A stretch of DNA of 64,000 nt from Phallusia mammillata (Eukaryota > Chordata > Ascidiacea > Phlebobranchia > Ascidiidae): the NCBI GenBank assembly GCA_003260075.1, contig QLIY01000004.1, positions 231,910 through 295,909 of the forward strand, in the 5' to 3' direction. Both the position numbers and the translations under genes were made by a program. This document shows positions 25,148 to 36,480 of the stretch, in pieces (positions within the stretch are counted from its first letter, which is position 1; each line of letters opens with the position of its first letter). Below the pieces are notes generated by a model that ran no database searches, had not been told where the DNA came from, and saw only the letters and a program-made list of their open reading frames with translations.

Positions 25148-28097
25148 TTACGAAGAGTCCAACTGGTCATCAGTGTCTTTCGATTCCCGGTAGCAAGCAC
25201 ACACGTTTTGTACTTTAAAATAGCTATTCTGCTTCAAATGGGCTGACACAATCTTTGCGTCGATTACCTTGGTCACTGTAGAGCTTACATGAACGCCGAG
25301 CATCTTTTCAAGCTTATATCCTGATGCCACAACCATAGAGTTATCATAACCGAGCTTGTGTCTCAGAACACCTGTAACCCAGACATCCTCCAAAGCCAGC
25401 AACTCCGTGGTTCTAGAAATATCGTATAACTCCCTAGACAACTTGACAGGCATCACGTACATCTGTCCAGCACAGAAAAGCGGCCAAACATTTGGAGAGT
25501 ACACCTGCTTGTTCGTGTAGTACTTGCTTGCGATACGGCGCAACGGTCCCGCTCGATCGAACCTGGTACTGCCGCATATGATGGGCAAGTTCTCAAGAAC
25601 ATTGTCCCCACCAGACAAGTCTTGTTTATCGTTTGTTTTTTCAATTAAATCGTTGATTACTTGGAGAATTCGAGGTGGGTTTATTGCCACATCGTCGTCC
25701 ATTTTCGCCACAAGGTAATCGGATGGTAAGTTCTCTGAGGACCATTGGAGGATTGCGAGTGTTTTTAGCGACAGGTTCCTAAAGAAATTTTAATTCGGTT
25801 CCATAAACACGTTTATAGAAAATTTGTAACCGTCATTTTTGATTTTTCGTCTTTGTTAGATCTAATGCAGAAACAATTTTTTTACTCTCGTACATTTCCT
25901 TGCAAATAGAATAACTTTTTGGGTGTTTTGACTAATCAATGAAGCGAAATCATGCATGTAGGTTAGTTTACTCATACAAATCACTTACTCATAACTGTCG
26001 ATGTCATCATACTGCAGTATATCTCCATATTTTTTGGCTTCCTCGGCGACCGCTGAGTTTTCAGATTCGTCAAGGGACCGACCCAACACAAACACGTTGA
26101 AAAACCTGGTTCCTTTTGCGTAGGTCAGCTTGTTCTGAGTTTTTCGCAGCAACTTTCGCCTGTCTTTGTTTGTAGGACTAGACTCAATCATTGCAATAAA
26201 AGACCATTTAACACCTGTCAAATTAAAGTTTGAGGCAAAATTTCTATAGAAGTCATTCGCCTTTCAGGTAAAAATTGCTGGTTATCATCGAGCCTAAATT
26301 ACAACCTCTGCGAAATTTTAAAAGACCCAATGAACTTGATTATAGATACTAACTCCAAAACTAGAAAAGGATAGTCAGTATTAACGTACGAGTATTAACG
26401 TAAGTTTGGAAATCGTTACAACAGTTTCAAGGCTGAAACTTGTGATATATAATATGAAAGGTGGAAATCGTTACAACAATGGTAACATATAATAGCGATA
26501 ATTCCCAGAGTCAATTTACCAATGTTACGATTAGGAGGAATTTGGATCGTAAGACCAGTGCTAAACTAATTCCGTCATATTGCTAACGCTGTCACTTCAA
26601 TACCTAAAGTATTTTTGTAAAAGCATATGAGCCAATAAATGATAAGCTGCAGACAGTGCACACTGTTTCGACCTATAACATTGATACTGTGACACTGAGC
26701 CGACTTCACTGTGGTTCCCAAGCAGTTGCTTGGCCACTGTGAGCCAGTTTCATTTGTGCTGTATGCCCAGTTGTGGCATCGCACAGACTGGGTGATGTAT
26801 GGGGTTGTACCCTGTTGCTCACCACAAACTGGAGTGCCGTTTGATGGCTACACTAGCCAATGCGGCCGATCTCTCGTCACCAGCTGCACTGATGAGACCA
26901 TATAGGTCGAAACAGTGTGCACTGTCTGCAGCTTAAAGTATTTTTAATTGAGTAAATTTGCACAAGTAGTTTAGTAAATTTGGTCTGTAAACGATATTCT
27001 AATAGCTAATTGCCTAATTGCTATGTTATTTGTTAAATTTTTACAACGTACCGTCGTTTTTGAAGCAAGAGATATTGCATTGCGGCTCATTCAATATCCT
27101 GTTGGGCTCCCTAATAAACCTAAATTCAGCCCTCGGTGGCAACTTGTCAATAGAAAATCGCGGGTCGATTAACTGAAAAGGTTCTCTTCTGACCTTTTCT
27201 TTTTTCTTCTTCTTTTTGTTTCTGTTGGTCACAAGATCGTACCATGCATTTACCGTATTTTTGTTTTTTTCGAACAGATTTTTGCTATCTTCTGAGTTTT
27301 TGTCAATGTCGTGAGTTCTATCGTGATTGTTCGCATGTTGTATATAGTGTGACATGGTTTCGGATAAAACAGTGTCGATATTTGTGTCGGAAGCACCATC
27401 AATAAACGATTCCTTAGCTTCCTCTTCGCTATTTTCAAGCAACGTTTGTTTTTTACTCGTGTCAGAGGCATCATTAACAAACGATATTTTTGAATCTAGT
27501 TTTGATTCATCCGACATTTTCGTTTTTTCGTTTGCAGATGGTTTATCGCTTTCCTCCAGTCCTGTTTGTGCGTTTTTTGATTTAACATTGTTGCCTGTTC
27601 CTGAAACCCTTTCCACCATAAAGAAACTCTTTGAGGGCAATTCCAAATACAAGCTACGTATAGGAGGTCTAAAAGGTTTAACCTTTACCTCCTCTTTTAT
27701 TTTGACAACGACAGGTCGAAAAACGTTAAACGCGGCACGTTTTTTGTGACCTGCCTTAATTTCTGCGTTGATTTGGTTCACCGTATCGCTGCAAACGAAA
27801 ATTGTTGTTACCACTTACTATTAACATTATGACAGTAACACTCTGCAACTAGCATTAAATGCCGCAGTATCCGTTTATGAAAGATAAATTATAGTTATAT
27901 TTAGGCTTACACAAAATTCTCCTCCATCAAGTCTACAACTTTGGGCTATTTTAGGCGATGTAACCATTGTTTAAGCTTGTCACTTTTTCTTACCTTGTCC
28001 ACAAACTGTTATGTTTCCAAACAGCTGTAAATATAAGAAAGCAGCAGTAGACCAGCAGCAAAGCGCCTTTGCGCAATTTTCGCACCACAAACCGCAT
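25148..28097 (-). CDS. GT31-family glycosyltransferase 1 (beta-1,3-Gal/GlcNAc-transferase-like)
   Basis: Predicted Golgi type II enzyme that transfers galactose or N-acetylglucosamine in beta-1,3 linkage; which sugar cannot be told. Exons on the minus strand: 28097-27994, 27788-27052, 26214-25989, 25778-25148, giving 565 aa with phases 2-1-2. Exon 1 encodes a short basic cytosolic tail and a signal anchor, GALLLVYCCFLIFTAVW. Exon 2 is a long, acidic/lysine-rich, poorly conserved stem. Exon 3 has RRKLLRKTQ and NVFVLGRS. Exon 4 has DSYENLSLKT, the metal-binding KMDDD (DxD) motif, the FCAGQMYVM segment and EDVWVTG, in the canonical GT31 order. No frameshift or stop was found, so the gene looks functional. 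It lies about 1.5 kb downstream of aGPCR-A on the same strand and is convergent with the p53-family gene. Confidence 0.88.
26644..26934. mobile_element. MITE-like element with perfect 34-bp terminal inverted repeats
   Basis: The left end (AAGCTGCAGACAGTGCACAC..., 26644-26677) is an exact reverse complement of 26901-26934. The interior is also partly palindromic. The element lies in intron 2 of GT31-1 and is absent from the equivalent intron of GT31-2, so it inserted after the duplication. No clear target-site duplication was found; TAAAGTATTTTT occurs on both sides at different distances. Confidence 0.8.
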
Positions 28098-29634
28098 TCC
28101 TTGCGAAATTCATTCGTGTATCATGAGGACTGCTTTAAAATTACCTGTTTCTTAACAAAATCAAGTAAAAAATCAAGTTTTCTAAACAAAATCAAGTAAT
28201 GTTTAACTGATTACACACCAGGTAAAACGTACGTACAGCTAAATGCAATTACATAATGCAATTATGTGCAGTCGTGCTTAAACAATGAATGAATTATTTC
28301 CTGTTTAAAGTAAATGCGCCATTGCAGGATTGTTCTTTTGATGTAAAGTGTTGTGTGTCGTCCGTTATGTCGGAATGAAGCTAAAACAAAATTCTTGTAG
28401 CTCCGTTATTCGAACACAAACAGTTCGCCATGAAGCCCTACAACAAACCCCTAAAACAAATCTAAAAAAATATTACAACAGAACATTACGTCACAATTTA
28501 TGATTTTTTGAATGTTACGCTTCACTGCAACGCGCCAGTGACGTGAAAATTAAAATGGAGATTTAATAGAACTTCAACAAAATACTCCACTTTCAAGTCT
28601 AAGCGTGCCGCGACTGTTTCAGAATTGTGCACCAGTTTTGTTGTGCAATTTTTTTACAATGCTAACCTGTCAACTGTAGCATGGACTGGACTCGATCAAT
28701 TAGCATTGCGTAGGCAGGCTAACTGCACGGTTCCGCAGATAGGCTCCTAATATTTCAATTTTTAGTGCATATATGGTTATTTTATTACCTTGTACAAGAC
28801 TTTGTAGTTACATACATAAGTATTTGTCAAAGTAAGTACATTGTACTGAGAGTATTTAAACTGAACAGTATCTGGCCCGTCAACAGGCAGCATGGTCATC
28901 GACGATCACCGTTTATTTAATTCAATAACTAGGAATGGAAAGTATTTTCCATGTAACGAGATCAGTCGATAAATCTTGGAATATATATTTCGCCTAATGG
29001 CATCATCAGTTCCTATTAAAACCACAAAATAAAACATCAATAAAAGGAATAAAAGTAAAAACACAACAANACATTGTAATGTGACCTAAACCTTGCTTTT
29101 TATTTGGTTTTAAAATTATACCCATTTGGAAATTAGTGAGGTGAAAACTTTTTTTGGTTGCCATTCTAAATATGGCACACCTCAAAAACATTAATCAGAT
29201 GCCAGTCTGGAGAGTGTGGTAGCTTCATGCATGATTTAGTTTTGAAAAAAAATTGCACGCCATTTTTGGTGGGTTGCATGCGGAAATTTTGCACCAACCG
29301 TATTTAATTGCCCTGCCTTGACTGCTTTTACTTGCTTCGCGCCTGCTGACATTGATCATGCACGCGAACTTACAGGTTGTGCATGTGGGACATGCATGCC
29401 CGAGATCTTGTTGGGAACTGCCATGTTATGCAGACTGGATCAGAAGCAAAAACGGTTCAACCCTAACAGCTTTTTTGGAGCAATTTCATTGAGAAGTTTA
29501 GGAAATACCTAGTATGACAATCGCAAAAGAGTCATGTTGATTAAAATTTGCATGTCTATTACAACTGAACAAATAGTTTGATTCAACTCCTGTACACAAA
29601 CACAATTGGTATTTAAAAAACCATGTATGACATT
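28098..29634. other. Spacer between GT31-1 and aGPCR-A
   Basis: No gene recognised. Much of it is paralogous to 39067-40370 (for example the CTTGTACAAGACTTTGTAGTTACATACATAAG region, given here only in part). From about 28860 to 29075 it carries a dispersed repeat related to 23143-23470. It contains one undetermined base at 29070. Confidence 0.5.
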
Positions 29635-29868
29635 TACATTGCAGTGGAATTTAAATGGCCTGTACCACTTCTATTACTGGTGCTGGTAGTACTTGATGTA
29701 GTTTTGATACATCTTCCACAGCCACATGCTTGTAATATTGGATTCAGCCATAGACTCCTCACATTTTGGTTTCGCACACAGTTAACGAGAAAAATGAAGA
29801 ATCCTTAGAATGTATGGTTTTGTTGACAAATCGATTGACTTTTCTAACTTTACAACATACTTACCTGT

Positions 29869-29915
29869 AAGAGCTCTTCTGGCAAATGTAAATTACATTT
29901 GCCAGAAGAGCTCTT
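29869..29915. repeat. Perfect palindrome, 23-bp arms
   Basis: AAGAGCTCTTCTGGCAAATG (first 20 bases of the left arm) is mirrored exactly in the right arm around a single A. Copies B and C lack it. It lies in aGPCR-A between two copies of TACTTACCTGTA (ending about 29869 and 29964), which looks like a duplicated splice-donor segment flanking the insertion. Confidence 0.8.
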
Positions 29916-30599
29916 TAAACTTGGTACTTTGCCTGGCAGCAATAGCTTATATACTTACCTGTAGTAAATTCACAATTGTAAAAAGCCATGCCATTATCTC
30001 TTGATATTTTACATCTTCACCTATTAGGATAGAACGAAAAACCCAAAGATCCAGGGTCATTCTCATCATTAGGATCAGAGTGATTGCCAAAATAAAATTC
30101 TGAGTACTTGTGTGCTTTTGTGCCGAAGGTCTAATCTGTTTTGTGAAAATATAATCTTCTTGTTTATTGCTTAAAGTTGTAAACCATTTTGAAAAAAGTT
30201 TATTTTCAGGTGCATTTTCTCCATGTGTTTGTTATTTATACTTGTAGTAGAATCTGAGCATGTATTGTTTCAATAATTGGTCTAAATGGTTAATATGTTG
30301 TACAGTTGCACCTGCAGATGATGGACTTGCTCTCTTTCAAATTAGCTTGCAAAAAAACATCAACATATCATGAAAATCATAAATGCAGAAAAAATATGAT
30401 GTCCTGCGGTTTTTTAGGTACATGTTGTTATTTGCAGGTCAAATTAATGAAGACATAATCAACAAAATGAAATTAAAAAGTGCCAGGATACCAACAGGCA
30501 AAAGAAATCCAAAGTTGAGAGAGTAAAGATGCAACCAGCACATGTGGCGAGCTTGGTAAGATGAGATAAACAAGTTGTCATGTGATAATAAATAAGAGC

Positions 30600-31028
30600 A
30601 ACATTTTTTGTCGGTGGGCCATATAACCAATTTCGGACATCAAGCAAGGGCCACACAATTTTTTTCATGTGCATCATCAATTTGAAAGTTCTTTCAAAAC
30701 AGCAAAACTTTCATTTAAAACACTTACATACATAAATTTTAAGCACATTTCCTGCAACAATGGCTTTCACAACAAAATAATTGTTTACATACTAGGGCTA
30801 GGCAAAGGTTATTATTATGTCACATTCGGTGAGTACTTGCAAACTGCTGGTGTGGTGTAGAAAATGCTGGTTTAGCTTATATTTGTTATGTATAGCAACT
30901 TTGGAGAGTTACCAGAAACTAGCAGAAATTTTTTTCTGATTTCCCCCAAAATTGTCATTTTTGAGGGCCACACTGAATGGCTTGGCGGGTCAGGTTTTGT
31001 TCTGTGGACCGCCTGTTGCACACCCCTG
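30600..31028. mobile_element. hAT-like fragment in an aGPCR-A intron
   Basis: The right end reads GTTGCACACCCCTG, an hAT-type terminus, preceded by GGGCCACACTGAATGG and a run similar to 30615-30660 (GTGGGCCATATAACC). Copies B and C lack this block between the equivalent exons. The left terminus and a target-site duplication could not be defined, so the left coordinate is approximate. Confidence 0.5.
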
Positions 31029-32388
31029 ATTTAGGTGCATTGAAATGTTTACAGATTTACATTCAATTACTTTTAACTGCAATGCCAATAAGTTAAGCTG
31101 TTTCTTATGATTTACCATTGCTTTTAAATACTACTTACCATATTGGTATCTTGGAAGGTCACCGTAGAATCTACGGTCTACGGCGTAGTAGATGATTGCA
31201 ACACAAGCATTTACAACAACAATTGCTAATGGAACCAAATATGAGACAACCAAAGATATATATAACTCTAATTTTGTCGCATGAACTGCTGATAACCTAA
31301 TATTCATGTTTTGTTGAAGCTGTGTTTACCTGATTTCTTACCTTAACTAAAGCATTGTACAGATATATGCATTTGCACTCATCCAAAACCAGGTTGCCAA
31401 GTAGTGAAGCAAAGCAGTGGTAACATAACATGGGATTCTGTTTTGTGTATTTCCTGCAGTACTAAGGAAGAGTAAGTTCACAATAAAAAAAACATAGACA
31501 AATGTTGAGAAGAAATATTGTTGGCTTTTTGGTTCTTAGTGACCTGAAGTATACAGTATGCATATTGTATGTTAATTTAAAAAGCATGTACATTTTAATT
31601 TTTTATCCTACTCAATGCTGCAGTATATGATGAATGTAAGTAAAAGGCCAGCCATTGATAAACCACATCCAATGTAAGTTGCAATATGCAGTACATGAGC
31701 TGAAGCAGCACAACTGATTTCTATAAATGCAAGTCGTAATATGAAATGCCATATTTTTTTGTTACAGATACATTGAATCTTACAATTATCATAGCAAAAT
31801 GCCCCAATTCATGACAATGAAACTTGGGAGGGGAATCTGGTTGACTGACTAATTTACATGCATTTTCCATCAAGAGGAATTTTTCCTTGTCCAAACTAAC
31901 GCATTGCATTCTTGTGACATTTTCCTGTAAAAAAATCTTACATCGATTGTGTTACTAAAGTCGCAAACCAATTCGATCAACGACAAATTTCACCTTCAAT
32001 GGATTTGGTTTCAATTTGACACTTCCATGCCGATTTGAATGAGCATTGAAACTAATTTTCACAGCAGGAGACTTGTTTGGTATGTTGAATTGTCGGATAT
32101 GAGCAGTTAGAACCTGTAACATAAAACTGTTTAGTTTTTGTGCGGAATACCACTTCTCTTTTGATAATAGTTTAATATTCCATATTTTACAGTGAAGCAA
32201 CACTTACCTCAGTAATTTCGTCTTCAACGTGGGTATAAAGCGTTTGATTTGTGCAACACAAATGATACGTGCTCGGGCGTCTGGTCCGGATTTTGAAGCC
32301 AGTTCTATGATTTCTGCTGGAATAGTAAAGTTGATAGGCGGTAGGCTACATATGCGATTCCAGATGCCTCTGCTGGGGAGTGCCAATA

Positions 32389-32720
32389 CGGTGCATCTAA
32401 AATATACAGGATAGCTTGGTGCACCTTAATATCTGTTGGTGCACCTGTATAATGCTAGATGCACCTTTACCTAGCGATATTAAGGTGCCCCAAGCGATAT
32501 AAATTTGCACCAACCGATATTAAGGTGCGCCAAGCGATATTAAGGTGCACCAAGCGATATAAATGTGCACCAAGCGATATAAGGGTGCGCCAAGTGGCAT
32601 AAAGGTGCACAGAACGATATTAAGGTCCACCAAATGATATAAATGTGTACCAAACGACATTAAGGTGCGCCAATTGTTATAGCGGTGCACCAAGCGATCC
32701 TGTATATTTTAGATGCACCC
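32389..32720. mobile_element. TIR element built around a minisatellite
   Basis: Ends are inverted repeats of about 36 bases (GGTGCATCTAAAATATACAG at the left, mirrored at the right). The interior (about 32410-32700) is a degenerate tandem array of about 20-base units of the form AAGGTGCACCAAGCGATAT, which is also the subterminal sequence. Imperfect direct repeats AGTGCCAATA (32379-32388) and AGTGTCAATG (32721-32730) flank it, like a 9-10 bp target-site duplication. The element lies where aGPCR-A has lost the end of exon 30 and all of exon 29. Confidence 0.75.
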
Positions 32721-33832
32721 AGTGTCAATGCCGTTTTACCCGAACGGTTTCGGGTAAAAATAAATTTGGCTGCATATTTTTGAGTAAAAACCGTTTTAAA
32801 TACCATGCTTTTGTTTGTGTGTTTATTTGTTATTTTTACGAAAAACGAAATTAAGGCCACTATAGCCTACATAATGTTTCTTACTTTTGGTCTGGTTTGT
32901 TTCCTTTAAGAGATGCAGATACACTGTCTGCAATTATTAGCGTATCCAAAACAGTCGCTGGTGTAACCTGCGAAAAAATGTCGTTTTACAACAAAGTTAG
33001 ATAAGGACAACAAGCTATTTACCTCCACTTGTGTCGGTTCTTCGTGGTAAGCTGTAGAAGTGTATAGACAACAGCTTTTGATTCAAATTGAGACAAGGTT
33101 TTGTTGCCTAACGATGTTGCAAGTCTTAGGTAGACAATTGATTTCACAACTGCTGCGGTGGTTGCGTTTACCTCTCAAAAAGAAATACACCGTCAGACGC
33201 AAAGTTCTATCGAGCTAGGTGATGACATTTTTTTTCGTTTTCACCACATTAGCATCGATCAGAAGATGTATACGGTCTCTGCAAAAATTAACTAAGTTGC
33301 CTCGGCTTGCCTTTAAAGCGTTTTCTATGTCTGATGTAAGGGTTGCAGAACAGGACAAAATACGTAGATTTGAAAATGTTTCTGAATTTGTGTCACATAG
33401 ATCCCCTAGACTGGACCGCATAATTGTGTCCTCTTGAGTTTTGATGTAAAGTAGATTCATTGCAGTAAGCTGTAATTGAAAAAAAGCAATACATTATTTT
33501 CTCCGTTAGTGTGTCTTAATATTTGTTTCTTTACTTACGGCTGCAAGATACTCCGTCGCCACTAGATTTTCTGTCAGGCTACTTTGCAAGCAAACGTGCT
33601 GTTCGTTGTTTTATGTTAACTAGTTAGAAAAATGATTGCACACCAAAAAATGCTCATAATTAACCTAAACACAGGAAAGGCAAGCACCAAAAGTCATTTA
33701 CAATGATTTGACTAAAGCAGCGGTTATTAACGTTCGCGGATTCCAGAGGAGCCTGGAGATGGTTCCAAGGGGTCCATGAAAGCAGAAGATTTAAATATTT
33801 TTTTCAATCCTGAAAGGTGGTAATTGTACGTG

Positions 33833-34465
33833 TGTAGCAGACCAAGTAGATAAATACTATATATTTCACTCGAATTGCACGTTATACGTTTGCACGCTGC
33901 ATTAGAGCAGCGTTTGCAGCCATTATAAAGAACAAACGCACATTTCACACGGTTTTCAGGTTCATGTTTTGCTTGTATCGGTGAGGTCATATTCTATTTT
34001 TAGACATTTTGCCTTGTAATTCGCAGTTATACATGCTCGTTCCCACTGCCGTCAACGTGCATGTTTTCGAGAATATTCTGGCAACTAAAAAGGCTAATGT
34101 GGACTTTGCCCAGTTAAAAGTAACATTAACAAACGTAATTATGTGCAAGAGAAGAAGTTTACTGATGCATTGTGGGAGTATAAAAAGCGCTGTTTTCCGC
34201 TTTGAAATCAGAGGGGTTTTGGAATTGTGTGAAACGATAAATGTTGTGTAAATACTCAGAATAAAATTGTGAAGAGACAACTTTGCATCATGTTTCAGCT
34301 GTTTTAAATATAAGAATGTCTCAAAGTAATGTTGCTGCAGTTCGAGTCAAGAAGGCAGCGTTCGACAAGTTAAAGCATACAGGATGAGGATCCATAAATA
34401 AACGAGGCAATAACATTTCTTGTAGCGTTTGGAGTAAATATAGACGCGATGGAGGTAAACGCTAA
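33833..34465. mobile_element. Probable solo LTR
   Basis: A 633-base insertion splits a segment that is continuous in unit 1 (TGTACGTGCGGGTCC at about 25048). The 5-bp sequence ACGTG is repeated at 33828-33832 and 34466-34470. It begins TGTAGC and contains TATAAAAAGCGC (about 34180) followed by AATAAA (about 34260), an order expected of an LTR. It does not end in CA, so the class is provisional. No retroviral coding sequence is present. Confidence 0.5.
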
Positions 34466-34544
34466 ACGTGCGGGTCCACAAACTTGCTGAATGTATTAAA
34501 AAAGTCCGTTAGTACAAAAAGGTTTTGGAACTAATGCTCGAAAG

Positions 34545-36478
34545 CAGGGGTCTTCAACCATTTTGGCTCAATCGCCCCCTTTCCAAGGCACTGACTCAAA
34601 ATCGCCCCCTATGAGATTGTTTTTTTGTACAAAAGTTCTGCCTTTTGAGCAGATGTGGGCGGTTAGATTTAACTAGCAACACGAAAGCTTCAGTTAACAG
34701 TTAAAACCTAATTTAATTGCTATCTAGCACGTAGACTGCTACTACAACACGCAAGTGAGTTCACACTCGGGCACCGCGGTAGGTTTTCGCTACTAGGAAT
34801 GAAACTTTTTGGTAGTATGAACGAAACGTCACCTACCGAAACCTGGTACGAAAAGAGGTGGTTTCGCACCTAAACGTGGTCGTGATAACCCGTGTCTGAA
34901 CGACGCAAGGTTCGAAAACCGTGTCTGAACGAAGCAAGGCGCGAAACCGAATGCAGTGGTTTGTGCGTTGGTTTATAATAAGTGCTGTCTATTTTTGTCA
35001 ACTGAAATGTACGTTTGCGTGACTAAAATGAGTGAACGAGGAATACTATGGTCTAAATAAAAAGTCACAAAATTGAATGAACTTTGTATTGCGAAGGAGG
35101 TTCAGCTCATGATTTTAACGGCAAAAACCGTGTTTCAAAAAATTGCATTGGGTCTACATGTGTGTAACTCAATGAGTTAAAAGGGAAATCTTGATTGAGC
35201 TGTACACGTCTGCGTTTTCGTTTAGCAAGAGTCCAAAATAGATTTACACTTGAAAGCCTTCCACTTAAATCCCTGTTTATTCTTTTTTATGAAACTGAAA
35301 TGCATGCAAAAAAGTCTACAAACTGAAAAAGTAACTTTTTCAAACATGACCTGCATAGTTTAGTTAAACTCTAATCTGCCATTGCCGAAAATCAAATAAA
35401 ACTGGCGATAGTAGTAACTTTTTTCAACAAAATCAGGTTTGAAACCACACTTTTCTCTCATCGCGAAACCTGTGTTCAGACGTCAAAACCTGCCGTCCAC
35501 ACCAGCAAAAAACGCGATGCCTCGTCGTGAAAACCGTCTAGTGTGAACGACGTTTTTTGCTCAGTGTGAACGCGCGGAGTATGAACACCTGGTACGAAAC
35601 CACGTGGCGGTGCCTCTCAACTCGTTTCGGCCCATGGACCACCAGTCCAATAAAATAAATATCGTGGACCAGTCCATTGTTAATTAAGAATAAAGAAAGC
35701 ATCCACAACAAACATATTGCCTTGAAATATATTCTTTCAATACAAAAAAAATTGAAGAGAGATAACAGATAACAACAAATGGCCAATTGGATAAGCTTTT
35801 TTCGTACTGAATATTGAATAAATTATATACAACTAGCTTATTTCCAATTTAACAAAAAATATATTTAATGTCCTGTGGACCACCCAAAAAGTCATCATGG
35901 ACCACCAGTTGAGAACCACTGTTCTAAGGCATCTGAGAAAAATTTGTTACATCATAGACAAAACAATATTACGATTATGCGCAAACAATCGCCTTTTTTT
36001 GTTGAAAACAATGGGGCATCACTCGGTAGAGGAGAATCCTAAAGATACAAATATTTTGCAGTTTGGAAAGCGCTTGTTGTCCTATAGGAAGTGTGAAAGC
36101 GAAATATGTTAAAGCTCGTTACCGCTGTATTTAAAAAGTATGGCCCGTCACCATACATAGCCTTATCAAAAGTGTCCCTGTGGCAAATGAAATGCCAACC
36201 TTGCTCTTGAGATCACAAAAAGTACAAACAATCGCCAGTAAACACAATGTATTCAAACAGCAGCATGTTTAAGCTGATCCCTTGTCCCTGGTGTTTGTTT
36301 GCAAGAGGAATGATATGTGCTTGTAAGTTAAAGTTAGCTGAGCCTCAAAGTTCTTGTACATATCTATACAATCAGTAATGTTCAAATCGCCCCCTTTCGA
36401 AGTAAAATCGCCTCCAACTATAAAAATTTTCATTATCGCCCCCTCGGTAGATGAAATCGCCCCCGTTGAAGAACCCTG
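34545..36478. mobile_element. hAT-type element inserted at the GT31-2 stop codon
   Basis: Left end CAGGGGTCTTCAACC, right end GTTGAAGAACCCTG, flanked by an 8-bp duplication CTCGAAAG/CTCTAAAG (34537-34544 and 36479-36486). Subterminal repeats carry ATCGCCCCC-type motifs at both ends. No transposase open frame was seen, so it is non-autonomous. It contains a nested second hAT-like segment at about 35608-35921. Confidence 0.88.
35608..35921. mobile_element. Nested hAT-like MITE
   Basis: The left end CGGTGCCTCTCAACTCG and the right end GGTCCATGATG...CAACTGGTGG-type terminus (forward ACCACCAGTTGAGAACCACTG) are imperfect inverted repeats, with GGACCACCAGTC and GGACCACC motifs inside. It lies wholly within the larger hAT element. 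No matching target-site duplication remains. Confidence 0.6.
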
Positions 36479-36480
36479 CT

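Larger units (their letters stand above)
24789..33562. repeat. Segmental duplication, unit 1 (GT31-1 plus aGPCR-A)
   Basis: Sequence from 24789 (GATTTTCTGTCAG...) through GT31-1 and aGPCR-A is paralogous to unit 2 starting at 33565. At the right edge the homology stops within the EGF-like exon (after ...GATACTCCGTCGCC at 33562), where unit 2 continues at about 44451. Unit 1 therefore ends in mid-exon and abuts the start of unit 2, a direct head-to-tail junction. Confidence 0.8.
29635..33562 (-). pseudogene. aGPCR-A: decayed partial copy of the adhesion GPCR
   Basis: Paralogue of exons 24-38 of aGPCR-C. Recognisable pieces (minus strand): end of the EGF exon 33535-33562; exons 25 and 26 fused by deletion near 33285-33468, giving a stop; 33171-33023 with a 1-nt loss; 32967-32885; partial exon 30 near 32375-32208 with an internal deletion; 32113-31994; GPS exon 31924-31784; TM1 exon 31720-31612 with a 1-nt loss; 31543-31342; 31296-31139 with an insertion; TM5 exon about 30574-30430 whose acceptor AG is now AC; about 30140-29956; last exon about 29807-29635. 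The exon 29 equivalent is missing. It starts in mid-EGF with no signal peptide or CUB domains. These breaks make a working receptor unlikely. Confidence 0.8.

Noticed and set aside
27354-27749. 131-codon plus-strand frame
   Set aside because: Antisense shadow of the GT31-1 stem exon.
32411-32700. CRISPR-like array of 20-base repeats
   Set aside because: Units are degenerate, directly adjacent with no unique spacers, lie inside a TIR element and in a eukaryotic genome; this is a minisatellite.
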